Shown here piece by piece: positions 43,301-50,832 of a stretch of DNA of 64,000 nucleotides. The notes under the pieces are model-generated. The model saw only the letters and a list, made by a program, of their open reading frames with translations. It was not told the origin of the DNA and did not search any database. A program made the translations under genes and the position numbers. Within the stretch, counting starts at the first letter, position 1, and every line of letters starts with the position of its first letter. Source of the DNA: Palsa-89 sp035508055 (GTDB lineage: Bacteria > Acidobacteriota > Terriglobia > Bryobacterales > Bryobacteraceae). The stretch lies in NCBI GenBank assembly GCA_035508055.1, contig DATJNO010000052.1, positions 62,001-126,000 of the forward strand. Direction: 5' to 3'.

Positions 43301-43510
43301 CGGCCGATTCTCATGACCTCGCTGGCCACCATCATCGGCATGCTGCCCATGGCTCTGAAGCTGGGTGAGGGCGGCGAGCAATATACCCCGATGGCCCGCG
43401 CCATCATCGGCGGCTTGACCTCCTCGGTGATTCTCACCGTGTTCATCGTGCCGGCCGCTTACCTTGTTGTTTATGGGAGAAAAGGACGCAATGTTCCTCA
43501 GGCTCAATAG
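40325..43510 (+). CDS. RND efflux pump, inner-membrane subunit (AcrB/MdtB-like)
   Basis: A 1061-residue proton-driven exporter with the duplicated RND plan: a first membrane helix (YFIVVICLALTVIGINAI), a large periplasmic loop, helices 2-6, then a repeat. Helix 4 contains LALAFSRVIDNSVISLENIYRHLE, where the usual GIVVDDAIVV pattern is altered to SRVIDNSVIS, leaving a single Asp. The second half has a conserved GIADSNSILIVDFAH segment. Substrates may be drugs, lipids or metabolites and cannot be named. The gene follows the adaptor after 103 bases and overlaps the TolC-like gene by 20 bases. Confidence 0.92.
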   Translation: MPRFSIRNPYFIVVICLALTVIGINAITRMPVDLFPPINLPVVVVATFYNGMPPVDIEYSITNPLERWFTQASGLDHMESRSMLGVSIIKGYFQPGTNADADLTQLSNLAMSDLKRLPPGTLPPTVLKSDASSLPVALLTVKGAGMTETQLHDISQFEIRNQIAVINGAEIPAVFGGKYRTAMVYVDPYRLFSRQMSVMDVVKAVNRSNLILPAGDVKIGPTDYYLYSNSLVQNVSDLNSIPIKTVDQRWVTVSDVGEAKDANQLQYNIVRIDGQKSAYIPIFKSGGDSNTIQVVDDLRALEKKLFDLPPQLITNVAFDQSVFVRQALNTVMHEGVVGLILTSLMILIFLGSMRATGAVLLSIPISTMATFVVLFLLGSTVNTMILSGLALAFSRVIDNSVISLENIYRHLEMGSSPKVAAEEGGAEVNLAILAATLVDVVDFFPVTMLFGVSKFLFSALALAFCLALLASFVVAMTVIPLFCSKFLKGVPHAGGEAHEAAGQDAEGPGEHGAAVTAKGFNAWFNRNFNRFLNAYERTVRWTLKRPALTLVVLTGVFVASLGLYPLLGRAFFPQTDAGQFTVNIKVPTGTRIEVTNNYVAQIEDLIRHIVLPTDLKTILSNIGVVNDISSLYTSNSGMYTGTVQVALNDGHVIGSYEYMDRVREAMAAKFPEVRTFFQSGSLQDAILNQGQPAPIDVQVNTRDLNITYNTAQQLASKIRDLPGTGEVYIPQDMNYPSVRMDVDRVHAGELGLSQEDVVNNVITALNSNIMIAPNYWVDYKTGNDYFLSVQYAEHGKGAIHSFLDLGNIPLRAPNLTKPTTLDTVVKLVPLQSPTEVDHYQIQRVVDVYVTPKGEDLARLRAGIVKTIADAKLPPNIRVTLRGMVNSMDESFKSFGLGFGISFILLFLILVAQFRSWIDPFLIMLAIPMGFVGVLIILLLTHTTLNVMSLMGVLMLIGIADSNSILIVDFAHNLESQGLSVVDAVITACRVRLRPILMTSLATIIGMLPMALKLGEGGEQYTPMARAIIGGLTSSVILTVFIVPAAYLVVYGRKGRNVPQAQ

Positions 43511-44804
43511 CACTATCCTGGCGCTCGCATTCGCGGCCGCGGCTTTCGCTCAGAACTCCGGCCAAACTCCGCCTCCGCCCCGCTTGACGCTGCAAGAGGC
43601 GGAGGCCCTGGCGATCCGGAATCATCCGCAAATCGCGGCGGCGCAGAATGAAATCAACTACGCCAACCAGCAGATCGTCGTGAACCGCGCACCGTATTAT
43701 CCGGTCGTAACCGGCGATCTGTCTGGCTCGCAAGGCAACCACGATGCCCGGCTGGGCTCCGGTGACCTGCCCGCTTCCCGTCTGTTCGACCGGTTTGGCC
43801 AGGGCGTGGTCATTGACCAGCTGATCACCGACTCGGGGCGAACGCCGAGCCTGGTGGCCAGCGCGCGGCTCACTGCGCAATCGGTGACGCAAACTTCCCA
43901 GGCCACACGCTATGACATCCTGCTGGACGTCAACCATTCGTATTTCGAGGTCTTGAGGGCGCAAGCCACCGTGAAAGTCGCCGTGGAAACCGTCGCCGCA
44001 CGGCAGCTGCTCAGCCAACAGGTGACCGAGCTGGCGCGCAACGACCTCAAGTCGCAGCTGGATGTCAGTTTCGCCGAGGTGAACGTTTCCGAAGCCAAGC
44101 TGCTCCTGCTGCGGGCGCAGGATAGTGTCCAGCAGGCCGTGGCAATGCTGGGCCGCGCGCTGGGCACCGACCAGAATGCCAACTATCAGCTGGCCGACGA
44201 ACCGCTGCCGGAAGCGCCGCCCGCGGCCGCCGACACTTTGGTGGCGCAGGCCTTTACCAACCGGCCGGAAATCGCCAGCCTGCAATCCGCCCGCAACGCG
44301 GCGTACAAGTTCTATGACGCCGAACGGGACCTGTCACGGCCCACCGTCAGCGCCGTGGCCGTGGCCGGCTTCCTGCCTCTGATCGTCAATCCGACGAATA
44401 CCGCCATTCCGGCCGAGTACGAGGGCGTCGGCATCAACGTGAGTATTCCCGTGTTCAACGGCCACCTGTTTTCGGCCCGCCGGGAAGCAGCATATCAGCA
44501 CGCGCTCGAGGCGGACCAAAACCTTCGCAACGAGCAGGAGCGTGTCGCCCGCGACGTGCGAGTAGCCTGGGCCACCGCCAAGGATTCCTACCAGCGCATC
44601 GACGTGACGGCTCAATTCCTGCGCCAAGCCTCGCTCGCTCTCGACCTGGCCCAGGGCCGCTACAACCTGGGTTTGTCCTCCATCGTCGAGCTGACCCAGG
44701 CGCAGTTGAATCTCACGCAGGCCGAGATCGAGAACGTGAACGCAAAGTACGATTATCAGAGCCAATACGCCATGCTGCAATACGTGATGGGCCTGCTGCG
44801 ATAA
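43491..44804 (+). CDS. TolC-family outer-membrane efflux channel
   Basis: A 437-residue exported channel protein. A signal peptide (ILALAFAAAAFAQ) is followed by the two OEP repeats: RLTLQEAEALAIRNHPQIAAAQNEINYA...GVVIDQLITDSG and a second with GVGINVSIPVFNGHLFSARREAAYQHALEA. ASLALDLAQGRYNLGLSSIVELTQAQLNLTQAEIENVNAKYDYQSQYAMLQYVMG is the typical last hairpin. ATG 43491, with AAGGA just upstream, is preferred over ATG 43464. Third gene of the adaptor-pump-channel operon. Confidence 0.92.
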   Translation: MFLRLNSTILALAFAAAAFAQNSGQTPPPPRLTLQEAEALAIRNHPQIAAAQNEINYANQQIVVNRAPYYPVVTGDLSGSQGNHDARLGSGDLPASRLFDRFGQGVVIDQLITDSGRTPSLVASARLTAQSVTQTSQATRYDILLDVNHSYFEVLRAQATVKVAVETVAARQLLSQQVTELARNDLKSQLDVSFAEVNVSEAKLLLLRAQDSVQQAVAMLGRALGTDQNANYQLADEPLPEAPPAAADTLVAQAFTNRPEIASLQSARNAAYKFYDAERDLSRPTVSAVAVAGFLPLIVNPTNTAIPAEYEGVGINVSIPVFNGHLFSARREAAYQHALEADQNLRNEQERVARDVRVAWATAKDSYQRIDVTAQFLRQASLALDLAQGRYNLGLSSIVELTQAQLNLTQAEIENVNAKYDYQSQYAMLQYVMGLLR

Positions 44805-44820
44805 AATCGCAGCGGGGTTT

Positions 44821-45306
44821 ATGGCGGGCGGCGCATCCTTTCGCGAACTGCAAAGCCTTCCGCGGCGCCGCACCGCCATTGTTCTGGCCTTGCCTCCCTG
44901 CGGCATGCTTGGCATCCTGGTCTGGCAAGTGCTGCTGGGCCATCCCTGGGGCAAGGACCCCATGTCCAACTCCAGCGTGATTGGATGGACGGTCTTCTTG
45001 TGGATTCTTTACTTGCGTCTGCTTACCGTACGGCTTTCCACCCAGGTGCGTGACGGAAAACTGGCAGTGGGCCTGCGCGGCCTGCTGCTCCGGCGGCGCG
45101 TGCCGCTCTCCGATATTGCGTCCGTGGAAACCGTCAACTTCGACCCCCGGCGTGACTACGGCGGCTACGGAATCCGCTCCATCCGCGATGGAAAGGCCTA
45201 TGTCGCGGCCGGCAACCGGGGAGTCCGCATCAAGCTTCGGGCGGGCCCGGTCCTGGTTGTCGGGTCCAAGCGGCCCGACGAATTGGCCGCGGCTCTACGG
45301 GCCTGA
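44821..45306 (+). CDS. small membrane protein with PH-like C-terminal domain
   Basis: A 161-residue protein with two membrane helices (TAIVLALPPCGMLGILVWQVLLG and IGWTVFLWILYLRLLTVRL) and a cytosolic domain with RVPLSDIASVETVNFDPRRDYGGYGIRSIRDGKAYVAAGNRGVRIKLRAGPVLVVGSKRPDELAAAL. The last part resembles bacterial PH-type domains found in uncharacterised membrane proteins. It lies 16 bases after the TolC-like gene and may be read from the same transcript. No function is assigned. Confidence 0.65.
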   Translation: MAGGASFRELQSLPRRRTAIVLALPPCGMLGILVWQVLLGHPWGKDPMSNSSVIGWTVFLWILYLRLLTVRLSTQVRDGKLAVGLRGLLLRRRVPLSDIASVETVNFDPRRDYGGYGIRSIRDGKAYVAAGNRGVRIKLRAGPVLVVGSKRPDELAAALRA

Positions 45307-45349
45307 AGCATCTGGTTCAAGACGCCGGCGCTGTAATATCGTAGGACTG

Positions 45350-46363
45350 ATGAAAGTCTACGAGGTTCAGGCGGGAGCCACGACTCTGGACGGTCTGCGG
45401 CGCACGGAGCGGCCCGATCCCCAACCAGGTCCGCGCGAGATTCTCATCCGCGTTCGCGCCGCGTCGCTCAATTACCGCGATCATCTGGTGCTCGCCGGCC
45501 AGTACTTCGGCGGCCCGCTAGACCGCAACATCATCCCGCTATCGGACGGTGCGGGCGAAGTCAGCGCCATCGGCACCGGGGTCACGCGCTTCCATCCGGG
45601 CGATCGTGTCGCCGGCACGTTCTTTCAAGGCTGGATTTCCGGCCCCATGACACGGCGTCACCCCGCGCTGGGCGTTCCGCTGGATGGCATGCTGGCCGAA
45701 TACCGCGTGCTGCATGAGGACGGCGTGGTTGCGATTCCGCCGAACTTATCGTTTGAAGAAGCCGCTTGCCTGCCTTGCGCGGGCGTCACTGCCTGGAATG
45801 CCCTGATGGTCGCAGGCAGGCCCGTCAAGCCGGGCGATATCGTGCTGTGCCTCGGTACCGGCGGCGTGTCGATGTTCGGTCTGCAATTCGCCAAAGCCGC
45901 GGGCGCGCGTGTGATTGTTACTTCCTCGAGCGACGCGAAGATCCAGCGCGCCTGCAGCCTGGGCGCTTCCGACGGCGTCAATTACAAAGAATTCCCCGAT
46001 TGGCACAAGGAAGTGCTGCGCATCACGAATGGCCACGGCGCCGACCACATCATCGATAACGGAGGTCCCGGTTCGTTGACGCGCTCGTTTGAAGCCACCG
46101 CGTTCAGCGGCAAGGTCGCGCTCATCGGGTTCCTGGCCGGACGGGAAGGCGATATCAATCCCCTGGTCCTGATGATGAAGGGCGGCAGCATGGTGGGCAT
46201 CGGCGTCGGCAGCCGCAACATGTTCGAGGACATGAACCGGGCCATCGAGGTCGACGGCATCCAGCCGGTAATCGACCGGGTTTTCCCCTTCGAGCGCGCG
46301 CTGGAGGCCTTCCGGCTGCAGACCTCGGGCGACTTTGTCGGCAAGCTGGTCATCACCCTTTAA
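45350..46363 (+). CDS. MDR-family NAD(P)-dependent alcohol dehydrogenase/quinone oxidoreductase
   Basis: A 337-residue medium-chain dehydrogenase/reductase. The GroES-like part has EILIRVRAASLNYRDHLVLAGQYFGG and PLSDGAGEVSAIGTGVTRFHPGDRVAG. The Rossmann part has ILCLGTGGVSMFGLQFAKAAGARVI-type sequence. The structural-zinc four-cysteine lobe of classical zinc alcohol dehydrogenases is absent, so it is closer to the zinc-free quinone-oxidoreductase branch. It is cytosolic and seemingly monocistronic; the substrate is unknown. Confidence 0.88.
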   Translation: MKVYEVQAGATTLDGLRRTERPDPQPGPREILIRVRAASLNYRDHLVLAGQYFGGPLDRNIIPLSDGAGEVSAIGTGVTRFHPGDRVAGTFFQGWISGPMTRRHPALGVPLDGMLAEYRVLHEDGVVAIPPNLSFEEAACLPCAGVTAWNALMVAGRPVKPGDIVLCLGTGGVSMFGLQFAKAAGARVIVTSSSDAKIQRACSLGASDGVNYKEFPDWHKEVLRITNGHGADHIIDNGGPGSLTRSFEATAFSGKVALIGFLAGREGDINPLVLMMKGGSMVGIGVGSRNMFEDMNRAIEVDGIQPVIDRVFPFERALEAFRLQTSGDFVGKLVITL

Positions 46364-46396
46364 GCGGCTAAAGATCCTTCTGAATCAAGCCGATAG

Positions 46397-47938
46397 ATGC
46401 TAGAGGCATCCCGGCGCATGACTCAGGAAACCGCCACGCTCCCGCTCGCCCAGTCGGGTACCGCGCGGAAGCCCTGGCCCCGGTTTCTACGCCTTTCCTT
46501 GACGGATCTGTTCCTGGTCAGCATGATCTTCTGGCTGTTCATGGCGGACCCGATGGGCTGGGACCGTTTGCTCTGGGACGGCGATACGGCGATGCACATC
46601 CGCACGGGCGATTTTATCCTCGACCACGGATACGTGCCCACACACGACCCGTTTTCGTTCACCCGGCCAGGCGCCCATTGGGTGGCCCTCCAGTGGCTCA
46701 GCGGCGTGGTGCTGGCAGCGGCCAATCGCGTGGCCGGCTTGAAGGGCGTGGTGCTGCTGTGCGGAGTGGTCATCGCACTGTACCTGGCCCTGCTGGCCAC
46801 CGACATGGTGAAACGCGGAACGAACGGGCTGATCGCGCTGCTGTTGGTCATGGCAGGCGCCAACGCTTCGGCCATCCATTTTCATGCCCGCCCGCATTTG
46901 TTCACCTTGCTCTTTTTGGTGATCGCCGGTGCGCTGATCGCCCAGGACCGCGAGCAACCATCGTGGCGAATCTGGCTGCTGGCGCCGCTGGCCGCGCTGT
47001 GGGCCAACATGCACTCCGCATTCCCCGTGCTTTTCGCGCTGCTGGGACTGCTGCTGGTGGGATGCGCTCTCTCGCGGGACTGGGCGCGGATGCGCCGTTA
47101 TGCGGCGGTGTTGGGGGTTTGCATCGCGGTTACACTCGCAAATCCCAATGGAATCCGCCTGCATTGGGACATCGCCCAATTTTTGAACAACAAGTGGGCC
47201 ATGCAGAACATCAACGAGTACCAGTCGCCGGTGTTCCGTTCGGAGGCAATGACGTGCTACATGGGCCTTTTGTTTCTCGCCCTGATGGCCTGCGGCCGCT
47301 ACTTCGCGCGGCGCCAGTGGACCGAGTGCCTCTGGATCCTGGTATTCGCCGCGGGATCGCTGACTTCGGCCCGCCACATTCCATTGTTTATCGTGGTTTC
47401 GTTGCCGCTGACCGGCACAGTGCTCAGCGAGTTGTGGCTGGAACTGGTGCGCAGGCAGCCCGCCACCTCCGCGTTAGGCGTACTGGGCGAGATGTCGGCC
47501 CAGCTCACGTCCAAGCTGCAGCCGTTGGGCATTTGGAGCGCGGCTGCGATCGCCGTGATTGCTTTCTTGCCGCAGCCATGGCCCAAGGATCTTTCCGCGA
47601 AATTTTTCCCCCGGGCCGCCGTCCACCAGTTCGCGAGCCAGTTGAGCGAAGCCCGCGTGTTCACCACCGACCAGTGGGGCGACTACCTGCTGTGGACCGG
47701 CTACCCGAAGCAGCGCGTCTTCATCGACGGCAGGAGCGACCTTTACGGCGAAAAGATCGGCCGCGATTACACGACCATCCTGAACGCCGCGCCCGGATGG
47801 CGCGAAGCGCTCCAGCGTTACGGCGTAAACATGGCGCTGGTTCCCCCTGAGACGCCGCTGGTCGAACTGCTGCCGCTCGAGGCCGGCTGGCGCGTGTTGC
47901 ATCGGGACCAGGACGCCGTCCTGTTGGCAAAACCGTGA
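46397..47938 (+). CDS. polytopic membrane protein, GT-C-like
   Basis: A 513-residue inner-membrane protein with about ten hydrophobic helices and a soluble C-terminal domain (FTTDQWGDYLLWTGYPKQRVFIDGRSDLYGEKIGRDY). The early loop WDGDTAMHIRTGDFILDHGYVPTHDPFSFTRPG has the acidic character expected of a GT-C glycosyltransferase first loop, but the family is uncharacterised. The stop overlaps the GTG start of the DPM1-GtrA gene (GTGA), so the two are co-translated, and a lipid-linked sugar may be the shared substrate. ATG 46418 is an alternative start. Confidence 0.72.
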   Translation: MLEASRRMTQETATLPLAQSGTARKPWPRFLRLSLTDLFLVSMIFWLFMADPMGWDRLLWDGDTAMHIRTGDFILDHGYVPTHDPFSFTRPGAHWVALQWLSGVVLAAANRVAGLKGVVLLCGVVIALYLALLATDMVKRGTNGLIALLLVMAGANASAIHFHARPHLFTLLFLVIAGALIAQDREQPSWRIWLLAPLAALWANMHSAFPVLFALLGLLLVGCALSRDWARMRRYAAVLGVCIAVTLANPNGIRLHWDIAQFLNNKWAMQNINEYQSPVFRSEAMTCYMGLLFLALMACGRYFARRQWTECLWILVFAAGSLTSARHIPLFIVVSLPLTGTVLSELWLELVRRQPATSALGVLGEMSAQLTSKLQPLGIWSAAAIAVIAFLPQPWPKDLSAKFFPRAAVHQFASQLSEARVFTTDQWGDYLLWTGYPKQRVFIDGRSDLYGEKIGRDYTTILNAAPGWREALQRYGVNMALVPPETPLVELLPLEAGWRVLHRDQDAVLLAKP

Positions 47939-49077
47939 CCAACGTCGCTGAATCTCTGGTTGCTTTGAGCGCGGGCGCCGCCGCTCAGTGCCTGGACCTC
48001 GCGGTGGTGATCCCCACGTACAACGAACGCGAGAACATCCCGCAACTGCTCGACCGCTTGTCGATGGCGCTGGAGGGCCTCGTCTATGAAGTCCTGATCG
48101 TCGACGACGATTCGCCCGATGGCACTTGGGAAGCCGCCCGGCAAATCGCCCTTCGCGAGCAGCGCATCCGGTTCATCCGGAGAATCGGCCGCCGCGGCTT
48201 GGCCTCGGCGTGCCTGGAAGGCATGGTTTCCACCGCTGCGCCGTACATCGTGGTCATGGATGGCGACCTGCAGCACGACGAAAGCATCCTTCCGCGGATG
48301 CTCGCTCAAGCGCGCGACCAACATTTGGACGTCGTGGTTGCCAGCCGTCATGCTGAGGGCGCCAGCATGGGCGACTTCGCGCCGCGCCGCGTTTGGCTGA
48401 GCAACCTGGGATTAAGACTGAGTCACCTGGTGCTCCATACGCCGGTGTCCGATCCGATGAGCGGCTTTTTCCTGGTGGAGCGATCCTTCCTGGAAGAAGT
48501 CATCTACCGCACGTCGGGCGTGGGATTCAAAGTTTTGGTAGACCTGCTCGCTTCGGCCCGGCGGCCGGTCCGTCTGGCCGAGGTCCCTTACGCCTTCCGG
48601 GTGCGCGAACACGGCGATAGCAAGCTGGACGCCGCGGTCAGCCTGGAGTACCTGTATCTGCTGCTCGACAAGCTGATCGGCCAGCTGGTTCCGCTGCGTT
48701 TCGCGATGTACACGCTGGTGGGAGCCTTGGGCGTGGTGCTGCATCTTTTCACCCTGGGCGCGCTGTATTTGAATCACTGGTCCTCCTTCCCGGTGGCGCA
48801 GGTGGCCGCAACGCTGCTCGTCATGACGTTCAACTTCCTGGTGAACAACCTGGTCACTTATCGCGATGCGAGCCTGCGAGGGAAACGACTCATCACCGGA
48901 CTGCTGACGTTCTATCTGGCTTGCGCCATCGGCGCCGCGGTCAATTTGAGCGTCTCCGAGGACCTGTTTCAGCGCGGCTTGCCGTGGCTGCTCTCTGGCG
49001 CGGCCGGTCTGGCGATTAGTTCGGTGTGGAATTACGGCGTCACCAGCGTTACCACGTGGCGGCGGCGCCGCCGCTAA
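47935..49077 (+). CDS. polyprenol-phosphate glycosyltransferase (DPM1-like) fused to GtrA-like domain
   Basis: A 380-residue protein. Residues about 18-235 form a GT2 domain of the dolichyl-phosphate-mannose synthase type: VVIPTYNERENIPQLLDRL, VDDDSPDGTW, VMDGDLQHDE (the DxD metal site) and DPMSGFFLVER. Residues about 245-375 form four helices of the GtrA family (RFAMYTLVGALGVVLHLFTLGALY, FNFLVNNLVTYRD, SSVWNYGVTSVTTWRRRRR). The fusion makes a lipid-linked sugar and possibly flips it. GTG 47935 overlaps the upstream stop. Confidence 0.9.
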   Translation: MTNVAESLVALSAGAAAQCLDLAVVIPTYNERENIPQLLDRLSMALEGLVYEVLIVDDDSPDGTWEAARQIALREQRIRFIRRIGRRGLASACLEGMVSTAAPYIVVMDGDLQHDESILPRMLAQARDQHLDVVVASRHAEGASMGDFAPRRVWLSNLGLRLSHLVLHTPVSDPMSGFFLVERSFLEEVIYRTSGVGFKVLVDLLASARRPVRLAEVPYAFRVREHGDSKLDAAVSLEYLYLLLDKLIGQLVPLRFAMYTLVGALGVVLHLFTLGALYLNHWSSFPVAQVAATLLVMTFNFLVNNLVTYRDASLRGKRLITGLLTFYLACAIGAAVNLSVSEDLFQRGLPWLLSGAAGLAISSVWNYGVTSVTTWRRRRR

Positions 49078-49092
49078 GATCATTAGAGCTAC

Positions 49093-50196
49093 GTGCTCAT
49101 CTTCGAACTCATCGGGGCGCTGTCCCTGTGCGCCTGGATTTACCTGTTGACGGCTCGCGGCGGTTTCTGGCGAATCCAAGCCGCGCTGCCAGCGGTTCCC
49201 GCGCCGACGGCCAAGTGTGTCTGTGCCGTGATTCCCGCACGCGACGAAGAGGCGGCAGTAGGGGAAGCGGTAAGATCGCTCGCGGGCCAATGCGCCCGCG
49301 TCATCGTGGTGAATGATCACAGCTCGGATCGCACCGCGGAGGTGGCGTCGGCCGCCGGCGCCACGGTAGTCGCCGCGGGCCCGTTGCCCGCGGACTGGAC
49401 CGGCAAACTTTGGGCGCTTTCGGAAGGCGTCAACGCGGCGCGGCCGTCGAATCCCGATTATTTTCTCTTCACCGATGCCGACATCGTTCACTCGCCGCAT
49501 AACGTCGCGGATCTGGTCGCCCGCGCCGAATCCGAAGGATTGGATCTGGTCTCTCTGATGGTCCAGCTGCGCTGCCGCTCGCTTGCGGAACGCGCGCTCG
49601 TGCCGGCATTTGTGTTTTTCTTCTTCCTGCTTTATCCGCCCGCCTGGATCTCCAACCGGCGTTACAAGACCGCCGGCGCGGCCGGCGGCTGCATCCTGAT
49701 CCGTCCGTCGGCGCTGGAACGCATCGGGGGCATCGCGGCGATCCGGGGCGAACTGATCGACGATTGCGCCCTCGCGCGGGCGGTTAAGGCGGGCGGCGGC
49801 GTCTGGCTCGGCATGTCCGAAGACACGCTCAGCATTCGCGACTATACGACCTTCGGAGAAATCCGGCGGATGATCTCGCGAACCGCCTTCACCCAGCTGC
49901 GGCACTCTGCGCTCCTGCTGGCCGGAACGATCATCGGACTGGCGGTTATCTACCTCGCGCCGCCGCTGCTCCTGCTGACGGGCGATTCCCTTGCCGCCGC
50001 CACCGGTCTCGCCGCCTGGATCTTGATGATTGTCGCCTACTTGCCCATCCTGCGCTTCTACCGCAGGTCTCTCATCTGGGCGCCATTCCTGCCGCTGGTC
50101 GCACTGTTTTACATGACGGCCACCTTGGACTCGGCCATGCGCTACTGGTCCGGGCGCGGCGGCGTTTGGAAGGGCCGCGTTCAGGACGCGCGCTAA
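49093..50196 (+). CDS. hpnB: HpnB-like hopene-associated glycosyltransferase
   Basis: A 367-residue membrane GT2 enzyme. It has an N-terminal membrane helix, then CAVIPARDEEAAVGEAVRSL, VIVVNDHSSDRTAEVA, WTGKLWALSEGVNAA (typical of HpnB), LFTDADIVHSPHNV (DxD) and a RGELIDDCALARAVKAGGG segment. Three further helices close the chain. HpnB is usually encoded with hopanoid genes, but its role is not settled, and no squalene-hopene cyclase lies in this window. The GTG start follows the DPM1-GtrA gene after 15 bases. Confidence 0.8.
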   Translation: MLIFELIGALSLCAWIYLLTARGGFWRIQAALPAVPAPTAKCVCAVIPARDEEAAVGEAVRSLAGQCARVIVVNDHSSDRTAEVASAAGATVVAAGPLPADWTGKLWALSEGVNAARPSNPDYFLFTDADIVHSPHNVADLVARAESEGLDLVSLMVQLRCRSLAERALVPAFVFFFFLLYPPAWISNRRYKTAGAAGGCILIRPSALERIGGIAAIRGELIDDCALARAVKAGGGVWLGMSEDTLSIRDYTTFGEIRRMISRTAFTQLRHSALLLAGTIIGLAVIYLAPPLLLLTGDSLAAATGLAAWILMIVAYLPILRFYRRSLIWAPFLPLVALFYMTATLDSAMRYWSGRGGVWKGRVQDAR

Positions 50197-50222
50197 ACAG
50201 GATGCTACGATGAGGGCAACGA

Positions 50223-50432
50223 ATGAACCCGAAAGCACAAATGGTGATCTGCCTGGTGCTGGGCGTCGCGTTGCTGGTGGAAGGTTCCTCGCTGCTCACC
50301 GCGCCGGGCAGCGCTTCGCCGGCCGCGGGCTTTGGCAGGATCCTGGGCGTCGCGGTCGTCATTGGCGCGCCCTGCTGCTTCTATCTGGCCTGGAAAGGCT
50401 ACCAAAAGAGCCGAAGCTCCGATGACGACTGA
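50223..50432 (+). CDS. small two-helix membrane protein
   Basis: A 69-residue protein with two hydrophobic helices (MVICLVLGVALLVEGSSLL and FGRILGVAVVIGAPCCFYLAW) and a charged tail KSRSSDDD. Function is unknown. It lies 26 bases after the HpnB-like gene and overlaps the ferredoxin gene by 11 bases, so it is probably translated from the same message. Confidence 0.55.
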   Translation: MNPKAQMVICLVLGVALLVEGSSLLTAPGSASPAAGFGRILGVAVVIGAPCCFYLAWKGYQKSRSSDDD

Positions 50433-50832
50433 ACCCAACGAAATCCAAGAACGCCTGGCAAGCATCGCTCGCAATTTGGGCGTGGGCCAACTTTCGCGTC
50501 ACATCTTCCTGTGCGCCGAGCAGAGTAAACCGAAGTGCGCGCCGCACGAAGTGAGCAACGCGTCCTGGGACTATCTGAAGAAGCGCCTGGCCGAATGCGG
50601 TTTGATGCAAGGGCCTGGCTGCCTGTATCGCACCAAGGCGAATTGCCTGCGCATCTGCGAGCATGGTCCCATCGCCGTCGTTTATCCCGACGGCGTCTGG
50701 TATCACTCCGCCACGCCGGAAGTGCTGGAACGGATCATCCAGGAACATCTGATCGGAGGCAAGCCGGTGGAAGAATTCGTTTTCGCCGTTGGCCCGCTCA
50801 GCGCTCCAGCTTGTATATCGTCAGACCGCTAA
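50422..50832 (+). CDS. thioredoxin-like [2Fe-2S] ferredoxin
   Basis: A 136-residue protein of the thioredoxin-like ferredoxin family. The ligands appear as HIFLCAEQSKPKCAP (two Cys) and NCLRICEHGPIAVVYPDGVWYHSATPEVLERIIQEHLIGGKPVEEFVF (two more). Cytosolic. The electron partner is unknown. ATG 50422 overlaps the previous gene by 11 bases, and the end overlaps the convergent DUF1015 gene by 35 bases. Confidence 0.87.
   Translation: MTTEPNEIQERLASIARNLGVGQLSRHIFLCAEQSKPKCAPHEVSNASWDYLKKRLAECGLMQGPGCLYRTKANCLRICEHGPIAVVYPDGVWYHSATPEVLERIIQEHLIGGKPVEEFVFAVGPLSAPACISSDR

Noticed and set aside
41534..43513. 659-codon minus-strand frame opposite the RND pump
   Set aside because: Antisense shadow rich in His, Gln and Asp typical of reversed membrane-protein codons.
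48412..50238. 608-codon minus-strand frame opposite the DPM1-GtrA and HpnB genes
   Set aside because: It spans two well-supported glycosyltransferase genes in antisense and has no domain.
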